In this document: positions 1 through 36,400 of the stretch, piece by piece | How positions within the stretch are numbered: position 1 is the stretch's first letter | Layout: every line of letters starts with the position of its first letter | NCBI GenBank assembly: GCA_036768485.1 | Contig: JAVLUZ010000145.1 | Location: forward strand, 20,276,706-20,340,705 | Length of the DNA: 64,000 bases | Source of the DNA: Mermis nigrescens | Taxonomy: Eukaryota; Nematoda; Enoplea; Mermithida; Mermithidae | Direction of reading: 5' to 3' | Notes under the pieces: generated by a model | Told to the model about the DNA's origin: nothing | The model's database searches: none | What the model saw: only the letters and a program-made list of their open reading frames with translations | Program-made: the position numbers and the translations under genes

Positions 1-132
1 CATCAAAAAACAGAAAAAACAGAAAAAATTTCAAAAATTGAAATCTGAGGGAGGCGTATATTTTGGTCTCTGGAGGGGTATTCGACTTTTGGGGGATGCA
101 TACCCCCAATCCCCCTTCCACGCCCACGTGTG
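1..132 (+). repeat. Family D repeat, left-truncated by the window
   Basis: It contains CATCAAAAAA, the TTGAAATCTGAGG block and the GGGGGATGCATACCCCC block, ending CGCCCACGTGTG as in complete family D copies. Confidence 0.8.
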
Positions 133-344
133 CTAGTGACTATAGATAGATCCACAGCATGGACGGAGAAGTCACCTGGAGAAGTCACCTGTTACAAATG
201 CTAAAATAGCTTGAAAACTATATTAATTCATACTTTTGGCTAATTTCAAGCACTTTTGAAGAAAATTTGTGTTCTGCATTAATTTTTTGACCTTTAGTTT
301 GCCTCATTTTCCCCAGAAATTTCCAATTTTTGCATTTTTGGGGT

Positions 345-860
345 ATAGAACATAGATGCACAGCATGACCGATCTAAGGAAGGGAAGGGATCAACCGGTC
401 TAGGTAGTTAGAAATATAGCTTTTTGGGGCTAAAATGATCTCGAACGTTGGTATAAGCGCTGAAACAGCCTTAAAACGACGTTGCTGAAAATTTCGAATT
501 TCAATCTTCATTTGGCATTCATTCTGCTTCATTTTCCCAGAAAATTTCTTGTTTTACTAGTCTGGAGGGTTCTAGAGCCCGTTCTAAATCTCCAAGCCCC
601 TTTTGCATGTCTGCTGACGAGTATACATGTATAGATGCACAGCATACATGACCGTTGGTTTCTGGATCAGGCAGGCTGGGATGGGGGCTAGCAAAAGGGC
701 GTTTTTGACCAACAGTGAACCTAAAAGTTGCAACAAATATTGAAACTGCACTAAAACTGCCATTTAATGACAGTTTGTGGTGAATTTCAAGCACTATTGC
801 AAGAAAATTGTACTTTTTTCCGTTGTTAACTTCGATTTGTGTCATTTTTCAAACAATTCT
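345..860. repeat. Two family E repeats in ABCC 5' intronic sequence
   Basis: Copies at about 345-580 and 630-860 share CATAGATGCACAGCATGACC, a GGTATAAGCGCTGAAAC-like block, and a CATTTTCCC(C)AG block. Positions 861-1594 are AT-rich intron with no exon that I can support. Confidence 0.7.
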
Positions 861-1594
861 TCCTCGAGGATGTCTGCTTCTGCTGATTGTCAAGGATTAT
901 CGAATCTTTCTGACTCAATCTTTTTAATTTTTTTCGCATTTCACTTTTTTAAATCAGTTCTGAATTATGTGGCAGAGTTCATTAAGGTATATTCTTTATT
1001 TCTACCAAACAATTTTAAGGTTCTCTAAATTTTCTACCGAACTATTTCAAGGTTTATCCTTCTCTGAAATTTTCTCCAGCGTAAATTAAAAGCAACCAAA
1101 TTCTTGGGGTCTGATGAGGCGGAATCGCGAAAATATCAGAAAATTTAATTCTGTGAGTGTACTAGATAAGTGATCTTTCGGATTCTTGATAGTTTAAACT
1201 TTCCCTAGAACCCTTACGCCAAATTTGATTTCCAGTCACAAATTTATCCCCAAATATTCACAATCTTTCTATTTATTTTTTATAATTCACGACGCTATTA
1301 CTTATCTCTATCTGTTTCGTTTATACTAGCAGCATGTTACGCTTTTACCTTATTCTTCATTTTTTGTTCTTTTTTATTTGATAATTTTATTAATTTATTT
1401 AGATGATTTATTTATTTTTTTATTTTTCTATTTGTTTAGTTATATTTTATTAATTATTTATTATTTTTTATTTTTTAATCTATTCTTTCTTAAATTTTAT
1501 CAGTTTTTTCCTTCTCCTTGTCTTCCTTGTCCTCCTTTTCTTTTTTCTTTCTTTTTTTATCCATTTTGTCGTATTGCTGAATTCGTTATTACAG

Positions 1595-25207
<23,613 letters not shown>

Positions 25208-26248
25208 TGACAGACAGATGCCGTCGTCTTGTACCTTGTATATCACCATATTTGATTCGTGCCTTTAGGCTATTTTTAAATATACATAAGATACGTCGGT
25301 ACCTCTCCAAGCAGTTCCAGCATAAGGACTTTGGCTGCCATAGGGATGGACCCTGAAATTTTATTTAAGAAAATTTTTCTTTTTTTCGCGACTTCTCTAT
25401 ATGCCAAATCCGTAGCTATGGTGGGCTTTTGCGCCTTTGCAGGTCTGTATCCGGAATTTGGCTAAAGGGGGAGGGGGAACCAACACAAATCGGTTTATAT
25501 CTCGGGAAAGTTGCTCGTGACGGCTCACAAAAACCGCATTTTTCGAATTTTTCGAGTTTCGGCATGCTGTATCCAAAATTCAAAATATTCGAAAAAATTT
25601 CTTCCCAATCAAAAGGCTATAAAAACGTCGTTCTTTAGTCGAGTTTTAGCCAATATTATGGAAAATACTTCATGTCGGCCGCCATCGAAAATTTTTTTCG
25701 TTCGAGGAAAGTCCGCCCCCGCGCCCTCTTAGATAGGGCCCTGCTCGTGCATGAATTTTCAGCCGTTTTTTGAACTCTTAGACCGTTTGCATTGTCCATG
25801 AATTTCGACTTAGCCAGTGTCTTGTACACTTATTTATACGTGTTCAGTCGGGGTTTCCGTCTGACGATGTCTCTTTTATTCATTCGAGAGCTTTTCACAA
25901 AATTCCACATAAAATAGGCTACAAAATGACTTATAAATTTAGGTTTACCATGTTTTTAACAGTCGAAGAATACCATGCCAGAACGCTGTTCTAGCCTTTG
26001 TTAAACTACACCTGACTTCACGCAATTTAGCAATTATCAATTTCATTTTGCGCGATTTTTCATGCTCTTTCTAAATATGTGTTATTTCAAATGAAAATTA
26101 CTTTCTAAAGACTTACGACTAAAAAACTACTAGCAAGGCATCTTGTATACATCCAAGCAAAACGAAGGAAAACAGGTTTATTTTGCTTTAAACACAATCA
26201 GGGTATGCTAATATGCATATGATAGCAAATAAACCACTATGTTTTCCA

Positions 26249-26436
26249 CATGTGGCGGATCTGGGATTTTCTTAAGGGAGGGGGCGGAACCCCTAAGGGG
26301 GGATCGGAACCCTGACTTGGGCGGAAAAATTAGCCATTTTAAGCCGAAAATCGCTAAAAATCGCTCAAAAATGCTTGAATTTTGCGCACTATTTTTGGCT
26401 AATGGGAGGTGGGCGGCCGACCGCCTAAATGCACCA
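26249..26436. mobile_element. Family C MITE, copy 6, decayed
   Basis: The interior matches copy 4 (GACTTGGGCGGAAAAATTAG and the repeated AAATCGCT run), but the right end is degraded and no target duplication is visible. Confidence 0.75.
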
Positions 26437-27004
26437 AATTCTATACACGGAGTTAAGAAGGATTAGAAAAAATGCTGATAAACTGACGGGCTAGAACGTC
26501 TCTCTAGCTCATGATTAACGGAGGGTTGATTTAACTCTGTGGTTTTAAAGAAAAAGGTACGATAGCCTGCAAAAATGTTTTAAATTACCGCCGTATTCTA
26601 GACAGTTGAAATACGTTTGCATTTAATAAGCCGCTTACTGCATCAAAATTTCCAACCGCTTCTGTAGCCCGATTTATGCGGATTGAATTCGAGAGAAAAC
26701 CGCAAAGTTAAATGCAAAGAGCCTACAGTTGTTGGACCATGGTGCATAAATGTTGCACAGATTGCGTATCTGACCAATCTGAAAACTGTGGTCTGTTTCA
26801 TCCAAGTTTGGGCATACATTTCATGAAAATGTCCGACAATAAGCTGACAGTTTGCGAATAGAGCATGATTAGATATATAATTATCGTAATCCGTCGACTT
26901 ACTTTCAAGAAATTCTTAAAATTTATGCCCAAACTTATGTGAAACAGACTATATAGTTGCTTTATTAAAAATTTTAAAACTTTACACATATATTAAGCGT
27001 ATTT

Positions 27005-27172
27005 AGGACAAGGGGGGTTAATGACCTCAAATTTTTGGTCAACAATGACCAAAAACACCTAAAAACATGCAAAAAATTCGATTTTTCTTCAAAAATCGAG
27101 GGAAGGTCAAAAATTTTCTGACTTTCGGAGGATGGGCGACGGCCGACTTTGGGTTTACCCTCTTACATGTAC
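27005..27172. repeat. Family I repeat
   Basis: It contains GGTCAACAATGACCAAAAAC, GGTCAAAAATTTTCTGACTT and GACGGCCGACTTTGGG and ends near CTTACATGTAC. Other copies are at 47540-47752, 47878-48115 (inverted), 55255-55498 and 63835-64000. Confidence 0.75.
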
Positions 27173-27177
27173 GATTA

Positions 27178-27490
27178 TTAATCGTGCTGACAGGTAGGCC
27201 AGACAGGTACTGTCCGGCAATTTTGAGCTGACGGAATGCTTTTTACATCATTTTTAAGGACAAGTGCAGTAATAATGTCAAAATATTCCGGCGCTTAGTG
27301 CCAGATTAATACTTTTATGTGCTTTATACCCGAAATTGATCAATTTCTGTATATTTATAGCTGAGAGCGATATAAAATGCAGTCAAAATGGACTAAAAAT
27401 AACTCGAAATCGCGGTATTATTAATGAAAAGCGGTGTACAGGCTATTTTGATCATTTTCGTGGTTTGAATAGCAAACAATTCATAAATAC
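27178..27490. repeat. Family J repeat, copy 1
   Basis: It has GACAGGTACTGTCCGGC and then GCAGTCAAAATGGACTAAAA, shared with 53985-54300 (inverted) and 62935-63235. Confidence 0.75.
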
Positions 27491-27914
27491 TGTAATTTTA
27501 CCTTACCTCCCCTAGCCGATACAGAACCTGTGCATATACCGTTGTAATGTACGAGTATAAACAATAATTAAAGATCAACAAGGAAAAGTCTATGTCGATT
27601 GGATCAAATAAAACAGCAAAAATAACGTGAATAACTTTCCATGTACCTATTTGCTTTATTGCTTGCATACCGACGCGTGTCAAATTCGATTAAAGTTAAA
27701 TCAGCGTTGTTCACAATTACAGAGAAATTGCGGTCGGTTAGATTTAAAACTGATGTTCTGTTCATATCAGTAATTTATTCCGTCCAGCTAACTATATCTA
27801 GAAGATAAATATGAGCGCTAGGTAATTTTTTAATTTTTTAAATCTTATTTTTTCAAAATGTTCCATGTAACGTCAGGATTACAAGTATGAGCGTAAGTGT
27901 TCTTTACATCCAAA

Positions 27915-27982
27915 GTAGTAATGGCCGTCAGCCTGGGGAGCAACGCTGTAGGATAGCCTATGTTATAACATAGGCGATGACG
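27915..27982. repeat. Copy of the palindrome-bearing short element
   Basis: It starts GTAGTAATGGC and shares GCAACGCTGTAGGATAGCC and the same 20-bp palindrome (27956-27975) with 54666-54739. The right inverted end is lost, and the following sequence repeats GGGAGCAACG. Confidence 0.75.
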
Positions 27983-28196
27983 TAAAAATCTGCTCCCTGA
28001 GGTAAGCTGAGGGAGCAACGTTAAAATATATAGAGTATTTGGACGGGAAAGGAGGGGTGTATAAGGGGGGCTCCCACCGCGCCGCCTGTTATATCATGGT
28101 CTATTTTGCAGTGTTGTTCCTCAGGTTGCATGGTCGATCTGGGGGGGTGGTGTCGATGAATTTTTTTTGCTAAAATATGGTATAAATGGCATAAAA

Positions 28197-28333
28197 CAGG
28201 CACGTGGCTGGTCGTTGGGGGACCAGCACTGATTTGGGGAGGACTATACCCAAAAATAGCACAAAATAACGTCTAAAAAGTCCGATTTTTCTGAATTTTA
28301 GGGGTCATCCCACTCCCCAGATCTAAGTGCCTG
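28197..28333. mobile_element. Family B MITE, copy 3 (diverged)
   Basis: This 137-bp copy starts CAGGCACGTGGCTGG and ends AAGTGCCTG, with interior similarity to the other two. The A-rich flanks do not allow a clear target duplication. Confidence 0.75.
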
Positions 28334-28397
28334 AATAAAAATAATGTATATGGTCAAGCATTTTTCCGATTTTCGCCCTATTTTATCTAGAAATTTT

Positions 28398-28414
28398 NNN
28401 NNNNNNNNNNNNNN
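28398..28414. other. Assembly gap of 17 N
   Basis: A run of N bases marks a gap whose real length is unknown. It lies in the region where the 5' exons of SMC4 would be expected, so the missing head exons may be lost or misplaced in the assembly. Confidence 0.99.
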
Positions 28415-28721
28415 ACCCAAAGTTGATCGCTTCCCATCCCTTATAGGTAGAATACTTTTGAGCGCCTATTTTTATAAAAGAGTAACGTTTCCGGTCATTT
28501 TTATGTGAATTTTGGCCGTTTTTGACGTTTAGCGGATATGCGGACCCACAAATGAAAAACAAATGCGCCGTACATAATTGTAAACTTCACCATCATAATC
28601 ACATAGTAATGGTTGATTTATGTACACCTCAGTCCTTATAATGCAACAGTCCTCCTCTCTGCTCCAGTGTACTTAGTTATCAGTTCTGTTTAAAGTCACA
28701 CAGAAATAAATGTAAGATTTC

Positions 28722-28800
28722 GTGCAATGAAATTGAACCCGTGAGATTTGTTTTAAGTCGCAACTCTAATGCATTGACTACCGACCGTTGCACGCAAATC
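28722..28800 (-). repeat. tRNA-like sequence
   Basis: On the minus strand there is a B-box-like GGTTCAATTTC preceded by an A-box-like stretch (GTAGTCAATGCATTAGAG). The T stem does not pair properly, so it is best read as a decayed tRNA-derived repeat. Confidence 0.35.
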
Positions 28801-30295
28801 TTTCTATTTGACTAATCTACCGCTATAGCGGACGTCATTTGGCCAGCCGTTCGGCTTCTATTATTTGCGCAGTATGCTCTATTGCTTTCGAGCATTTTCA
28901 TCTGTTTTTGCCTTTCTATAATTTAGTTAAAACTATTTTACACATTTTTTTCAAGACGGTGGTTGATTGATATTTTTATTTGCAAGTGATTTAATTTGGA
29001 GAGCTATAGTAGAGTGCAATACGTAAAATTAATATTTTAAAGTAAGATTGTTCAATGTATCGTAGTTCTCCCGAAGATGCGGATTTTTCCAATTTTTGAA
29101 AAAAAAACTCTTCAGGACAATATACCTACAATTCTACGAATCTGTTTTCAGAAGTCTGTCACAGTTTAGACTTTTTACCATTCATATTAATTAGTCTACG
29201 CTGATGCAGTTATATAGCCATGTTACGCGAATTTTATTGACAATTTGAAATAAAGGTTGCCAAAAATTGAGCAAACAGGGGTTGTAGAACTTTGATATAT
29301 CGCGTCTTTAAAATTCATAATGCACATTGTACACACATGTTCTCTTTGGTATGGTTCTGAATTTCGTTGAAAAAAACGATCGCGATTGTAGTTCACTGCA
29401 TTTACTTGCAATCGGTGGTGGCCGATTAGGACAATTATTAGAGGTGGACTTCACTATTACTGATTGTGATTTTGATTGACCGATTTCGGTTGCCCCATGA
29501 AGGAGCATGTTTTCTACTTACAACATTCTAGTATATCGTTATAAGATCTTTCTTGCTTTGCCTGTATATGCATGCTTTTTGAAGCAAGAAAAATAGCAAA
29601 TGCATAAAATTCTTGCATGGAATTAGAATGAAGAAATTAACATAGGTTCCTGATGTTTACTTTAGTCTGTGATGTATACGAGCTTTCAGTTTATACCCAG
29701 GTTTAGATGCATTTTCTTAATAGTCACATCGTTTTATTTTGCATTGCTCATCTTTTTTTGAATGAGTGATTGTCTTGAAATATTATTACCTCATGTGTCA
29801 TTCATTCTATCATTTACTACTTTTAAATATGACTTCGAGACATTGATTTTCTGAAGTAGGCAATGTAGAAGGTTCCTAATGCGAATTATTTGATATATTT
29901 TATAAATGCCAATGCTGCACGATTGAGTAAGATACAAGTTAATCACAATTTTTTGAGTAGAAGCGTTAATATTCATCATTACACTTGCGCCCCTAAGGAT
30001 TCCGTTGCGAATTTCGTGAATATGTGAGCGTTTTGTAGGGCAGAAAGAGTTTTTGAAATAGATGTACTAATAAATAAAATAAATGAATAAATAATAAATC
30101 ACAAAATAAATAATAAATTATGATAAATGATTAATAATAAATACAATTTAAATTTCTCCCTTTCTTTGCATATCTAATTACTTCCTCGCTAATTGCACGT
30201 GTCACATAATGGTTGCGGATAAATTTTTTTGATTGAGCATACTGTACACAAATTTTTATATTTGGCTCCTACTGTGCTTAATTGTATGTATCTAG

Positions 30296-30423
30296 GCCAA
30301 ACGCATGAAAGTTGTTGAACATGAAAAATTTGCGTTGGAGGAATCAAAAAACGAAGCGGTTGAATATTTGCTGCTCGAAAATGATCTGACGAAAAAGAAG
30401 AATCTTCTTTACCATTTCCACAT
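30296..30423 (+). CDS. SMC4: SMC4 exon a (first visible)
   Basis: This exon encodes AKRMKVVEHEKFALEESKNE and AVEYLLLENDLTKKKN, the conserved start of the first SMC4 coiled coil. The acceptor is TCTAG. It ends in phase 2 just before a TAA that would otherwise terminate the frame, with donor GTAAAC. Confidence 0.95.
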
Positions 30424-33400
30424 GTAAACGTTAATAACTTGCGCATGTTTTTTCATATTTTAAATAATTTCCAATCTTTAATTTTTCGGATGTGATATTT
30501 TGCCGAATTATTGAATGTGTGATATTTTATCGACCACTTCTTTGAAATATATACCACACACAAATCGATTGACTATAACTTTTGTTCGACTTTGTCGTTG
30601 AAAATTGCCTATTTAATAAAAAAGCTTGTCGTTTTCGAATTTTTCATCAAAATTTATTATCTTTGAGAAAATTATGTCAAAAAACTTACTTAAACCAAAA
30701 ATAAGATGGAATTAATTAAACATGAGCATGTATGTCGCGGCTAAAAATAAAGGGAAGCAAGTAACTGGCTATTTTATGGGAGTTATGGCTTTTTCAAGCG
30801 AAAATATTACCTGAAAGTAAGCTTATGGCCTCAGTGCGGGGCGGGGATAAAAGATGAAAATTTTTGGGGATACGGGAGGGCCGGTCTTAGACAAAGCATC
30901 TTTATTTCTGTCTTAATTCCGTGAATTTGGAGAATGTAATGATCAATAAATGAGTCATAAGCTGAGATCACTTATTCCCATAGTGGTGAGAGGGTTTTAC
31001 CCGTACCTCAGAGTCCAAGACTCGAATCACTGTCAGACGATTTCTATATATCAAACATTTCTTGCATGATTTTTGGGTACGAAAGTAGCAAAAAGAGTAT
31101 AGAGCGTAGGAATTCTGGGGGGATTGATATTATAAGGTGCCTTTTCGGGTTCGAAAAAGGTAGTTACGCGTCAAAGACATCGTTTTTCAGCGTTTATGAC
31201 GATGCTCTATCTTTCTAGAGCATGTCAACATAATTTGGAGAAAAATTAAAAAGTCGGAACAAATTTAACAAAATATAGTCAAAACATCAGTATTATGGCG
31301 TGTAGCCCCGAAAATTTGGCTTTTTTGAGCAATTAGATAGCTAAAAACGCTTAAAAGAAGCATATTTTCTACAAATTTTTAGAACATTTTTAGGAACTTC
31401 AAAGAAATCGTCAATTCTGGGAGGGGTGAAAAAATTTTTGTGGGGGGATGAAAATTTTTGCGGGGGTGTCAATGAAGGTGGAAGGAAATTTATCCTTTTG
31501 GGGGATAAAAAACAACGGACATTGGGTGGAATTAAATTTGATAATATTTGATTTTAGTACAAAAAATTGGAAGCCGCTAGGTATTTCTACTGAATGGTAT
31601 ATTTTTGATCATGAAAGGCGGAAAAACAAAAAATGGTATAAGTTAATTAATTTAATTAAAATTATGTGATCATTTAATTAATTTGATTTAAATCCGAGTC
31701 GCTAATTACGCTTATTAATCAAGCGTGTAATTCGAGGATTAGAAAGATTAGCCTTAAGTAAAATTGCGACTCATCTGTTCGAAACCGAATTTGCAATAGA
31801 AACTCAATCAACTCGTCTCACGCTTGTTTACTTCTTCCTATTAATTCTTTCCAAATTTTTGGATTCATTAATGACGTCTCCTACGTTTTAAAAGAAACCT
31901 TTTTTAAATTTATAAATAGCAATGGATCTACCTAAATATGCATCCTAACCAGGCACGTAGCTGTGGGGGACTGGAGGGTCCGACCCCCCCCACGAAATTC
32001 AGAAAAAACCGGAAAAATAGGACTTTTTACACGTTATTTTGTGCTATTTTTGGCTTAGACCCCCCAGAATTGGTGTTGGTCCCCCCAAAATAGGAGGGCC
32101 AGCTACGTGCCTGATCCTAAGGCTGATGAATTTAGAATGGGATTTCCCATTCTTAAGCCGTCATATAATTAATGATTTTTGAAATAATCATTTCTGAATT
32201 TCAATGGGATGTCCTGAACGGTGGTAAATATGTAATGGGCTGTTTTTGTCCACAATATTTCAAAATTGGCCGACAAATGATTAAGAAAAGCACTCTCGTG
32301 CTGGAAGATTGGGGGTTAAAAGGTTCAGCCTTTGATAGTTAGAAGAGTAAGAATAAGAAAATATCGAAATTCTGTGTACAGATAGGCGGCCATTTCGGGA
32401 AAATGGGTTTATTTTCTATTTAAAAAGGGAGGATGCACAAAAAATGGCTTAAATCGGCCTCTTTAATTAAGTTTAGATTAATTGATTAATTGGATTTATT
32501 TTATTTAACACTAAGCCTCTGAGGTTCTGAACACATGCGCCTATTGATCATCAAATTGCTTTACCAATATATAGTCAAATATATGCTAAAAAACTTAAAA
32601 ATACTGAAAATAGGCCAAAAATAAAAAAATTCAGATAAGTAAACGTTACTACAATTAAAAATAAAAAAAAAGAAAATTGAGAATACTAAAAATGAAATTT
32701 TTAAAACTTATTTCGCATTGTGTGTTTAAGGACGTCTGCCGACGAACACTGCAAACAAACGGGGGCTCAGTTGGACAAAATAAAAACCGAATTCGCGGAC
32801 CATGAGGCGAAATTGAAGGAAGTCAAATTAGAAATCGATTCGAAGAAAATGGAATATAAAGAGGCCAAAGGGTAATAAATCAATTTTAAAGCTCTCTCAT
32901 TTTGAATTTTTTGCTCAAATGCGGTTAGATAGCGTTTTATTAGCAAATGAGCTAATAATTTGGATTATGAAATTCGATAATTGAGTTTAATTGATAACCA
33001 GGCACGTAGCTGGCCCTCCTATTTTGGGGGGACCAACACCAATTTTGGGGTCTAAACCAAAAATAGAACAAAATAACGTGTAGAAAGTCCTATTTTTTCG
33101 GTTTTCTGAATTTGGGGGGTCCGACCCCCCCCTTCCCCCACAGTTACGTGCCTGTTGATAACTTAATTAATTGCTAATAATAAAAAATAATTAACAGTAA
33201 TTAATCTGTTAATTGATTGAGCCTTGCTTTAGTTTAAATATGAATTTTGTTCGTTCTTACTGTAATCGATTCTTAAATCGACTAGAACAATTTAATTTAA
33301 CTCAATTGAATGATCTCTAAAATAAATTTTAAAATTAATTGAATTCTACTTGTAATTCTAAATTCTAAAAATCTAAAATTCTAAATAAAATTCCACTGCA

Positions 33401-36400
33401 TCAGCATAAATTTGTTATGTATTGTATTATCTTTGTGGAAGCTCACAAATTCTGTTGGCTACTATAGCCATTCATTTGAAATACGGATAGTAGTCTTGAC
33501 TTTGGTATTTTATAATTTGATTTTCTGCCGAAAAATTTCCAACTTTTTTTCTCAAGAGTTGACTAATTTTTCTTAGAACAAAAAACCAGTTTTTGACTTG
33601 TTTATTCCGAAATTAAACCCAATTCTACGTAAAAATGTAAAAAAACAAAGAGAACCATGGAATCGTCGAAAAAATAGGTTAAAGGAAAATTGTTAAAAAA
33701 ATAAATTTACAGAATAACGAAATTAAATGATGGGAAAGGAACAAAAGGTAACCGAAAAAAAAACTTAAAAATCTCGGAAAAATCGATTTAGATACGGACA
33801 CGTCGTAACGGCTTCAGATTTTTGAGCGAGAACGGGCGGCTAGCGAATCATTTTTGGGTGGTGCAGGGGATTATTGACCTATTTTGTGTCCAAAATGACA
33901 AAAAGTACCTAAAAATGGCATAAAACGCTAATTTGTACCAGGGGCGGATTTAGGGGGGCGGGGGGCGGCCGCCCCCCTGCATTGGCCCAAAATAGTGCGC
34001 AAAATTAAGGATTTTTGAGCGATTTTCGGGTTAAAACGGCTAATTTTTCCGCCCAAGTTAGGGTTCGGCCCGCCCCTTTAGGCGTACCGCCCCCCCCCCC
34101 TTAGGGAAAATCCCGGATCCGCCACTGATTTGTACCAAAAGTCAGAAGGAAAGTAATTAAAAAAGCTCACTTTGTTTTAGAACTGGGGATGAACGACTTA
34201 CTTATGGGTTCAGCCTATGTATCATACGGGAGTATAAGTACCCCCTGAGCTTTGAAAAACTGATAGCTATACAGCGATTTTGGCCAAAAACCATTGCTGT
34301 ATAGCCTTTTCCGTGCTCAGAAAATTAGGTACAGCCTTTTTGGGCTTAGAAAATTAGCTATATGGTCTTTTTTGAGCTCCTAAATGCTATTTAGTTGTCC
34401 TTTCCTGAGTTTCCAAAGGTATATATAGCTATTTCTCGACTCCTAAAAAGGATTAATAGCTATTTTTAGTCCAAAAAGGCTATCTAGCTATGTTTGTGAA
34501 GTCAAAAAGGCTGTATGGCTACTTTTCCGAGACCGAATAGGCTATTATAGCTAATTTTCTGACCCCAAAAGGACTATAGAGCCGTTTTTACGAAGCACAT
34601 TGCTATCTAGCATTTTTTGTTGTGATATTTAGACCTTGGAAGCGCCTTTTTATTCTTTTTATTCATTTGTTTATCCATTTCTCCTTTCATTTTTTCTTCT
34701 TCTTTTTCTCATTTTCTCTTTTGCCGTGTCGTCGTATTGGTGACTTTTATTATTTTATCATTATTTTATTCCGCTTTTCTTCGATTTTCCGATCAACATA
34801 TCAACGCGTAGATTCGAAAATTCGGATAAACCACTAATTTAATGTTTTACCAATTACAAGAACTTTTTAAGAAGCAGTTCATTGGCGCTGTCCGCTTACA
34901 TTTCTCAAAATTTGATCTAAAATATTATAATTATATTGCATACCTACTGACCTGTATCTAGGGGCAGGGGCGGATTTAGGGGTAGGGGGGCGGCCGCCCC
35001 CCCCTATTGGCCCAGAATAGTGCGGAAAATTAACGATTTTTGAGCGATTTTTAGCGATTTTCTGGTTAAAACGGCTAATTTTTCCGCTCAAGTCAGGGTT
35101 CCGTCCCCCTTAGAGGTACCGCCCCCTTAGGAAAATCCTGGATCCGCCACTGTCTAGGGGATATATTGAGGGGATGGAAATCCCTCCATAGAATTTTTTC
35201 GGATTACAATTTGCAGCTATAAGCTAGGGATCCACGTTCTTAGCGTTCGCGAACTTTCGGCGCTTGGGCCATCGATTAAATATTTAAGTCATCATTTAAT
35301 ACACGCGTAGTTGAAGTTCTTCCAAATTATATTTTCTGTAGATGAAATTTCCTGAATTTCTTCAGAAAGCTGCAAAATTGAGCTCTAAGGGATAAAAGCG
35401 TCAAAAATTTTGGCATTTTTTGTTTTTTTTAATAAAGGCTGCACAAAGTTTAGTTCAAAACTGTGAAAATGCAAACGAAATTTGCCGAATCCGGATCACA
35501 AAAATAAAATTCTGGATGCGATGCTGTACATATACTGGCCATGAGAAAAATTTTTGGCGGGGCATGTAAGATAATGAACAAAAAGATGAGAAAATTGCAT
35601 CCGTTTGCCCAAAAATCGCCAAATTTTCGGAGCGGCGTATATGTTATAATTTTGCCCCCAAGCACTACCAAAAATGCTACTTTCCGTAGCTTATTTAGAG
35701 GAAATAAAAGTTTTCTCAAAAATTTCGAACTCTATGAGCTTAATGCTGGAAAACGACGAGAAATGCACTTTTTACTAGCTATCCTTACGAAATTTCCGAG
35801 ATATTAACCAATTTGCTTTTGGTTCGCCCCCCCTCTTCCCCTCCCTCTCGGCCGGATTTTGAATACTGGCCTGTACCAGTGCTTTTTTGTACAAGGCCCG
35901 TTTTCACATGTACAAAGATGGTCCCTAAAAGTCTTTTTACATTTTGTACACACAAATTTTTCGGTACTATAATATAGTACAGAAGGGATTTTAGTGTGGC
36001 AAAAACAGAGTTGTTCGACGTTTTGCAGTGTATTTTAGCTAATTCTGGGTTTCTGACGGCAAAAATCACTAATAATTGTCTCAAAACGGCGCGAAGCGGC
36101 GAAACATTTGACATTTTTCCTATCGAAACGCAATTTCTGACATTATAAAGATATATAGAACACACAATCACTCATTTCGGCGCGAAGCGCCGACAATTTT
36201 TGCGAATTTCGAACCTTTTTTGCAATTTTTGTCTTCTCAAAAATCTTTGTACACGTACAAAGACGGTTCCCAAAAGTCTTTTGTACAACGGGGAATAATC
36301 TTTGCCGAATACAAACAAAAAGCACTGGCCTGTGCGCATGCACTTTGGGATCTTCATTAATTTATCGAATGAATGTTTTACGATAAGCATTAATTACGAA

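Larger units (their letters stand above)
25208..30295. other. Region between the ABCC stop and the first visible SMC4 exon
   Basis: About 5.1 kb with no recognisable coding exon on either strand. It holds a hAT-like MITE remnant (about 26249-26436), a sequence related in inverted orientation to 12985-13250, family I, J and B repeats near 27.0-28.3 kb, a palindrome-bearing short element, an N gap and a tRNA-like segment. The SMC4 head exons expected upstream of 30296 were not seen here. Confidence 0.7.
30424..32730 (+). other. SMC4 intron a
   Basis: This 2307-bp intron contains a diverged family A copy (about 31100-31475) and a family B MITE with target duplications (31950-32113). The remainder is AT-rich with nothing I can name. 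Confidence 0.7.

Noticed and set aside
777..1028. Possible upstream ABCC exon in the 83-codon frame
   Set aside because: The peptide has no match to the ABCC TMD0/TMD1 region, starts in a family E repeat and continues into T-rich sequence.
29223..29508. Minus-strand frames as missing SMC4 N-terminal exons
   Set aside because: They are on the wrong strand, contain no Walker A or other head motif, and show no splice sites in phase.
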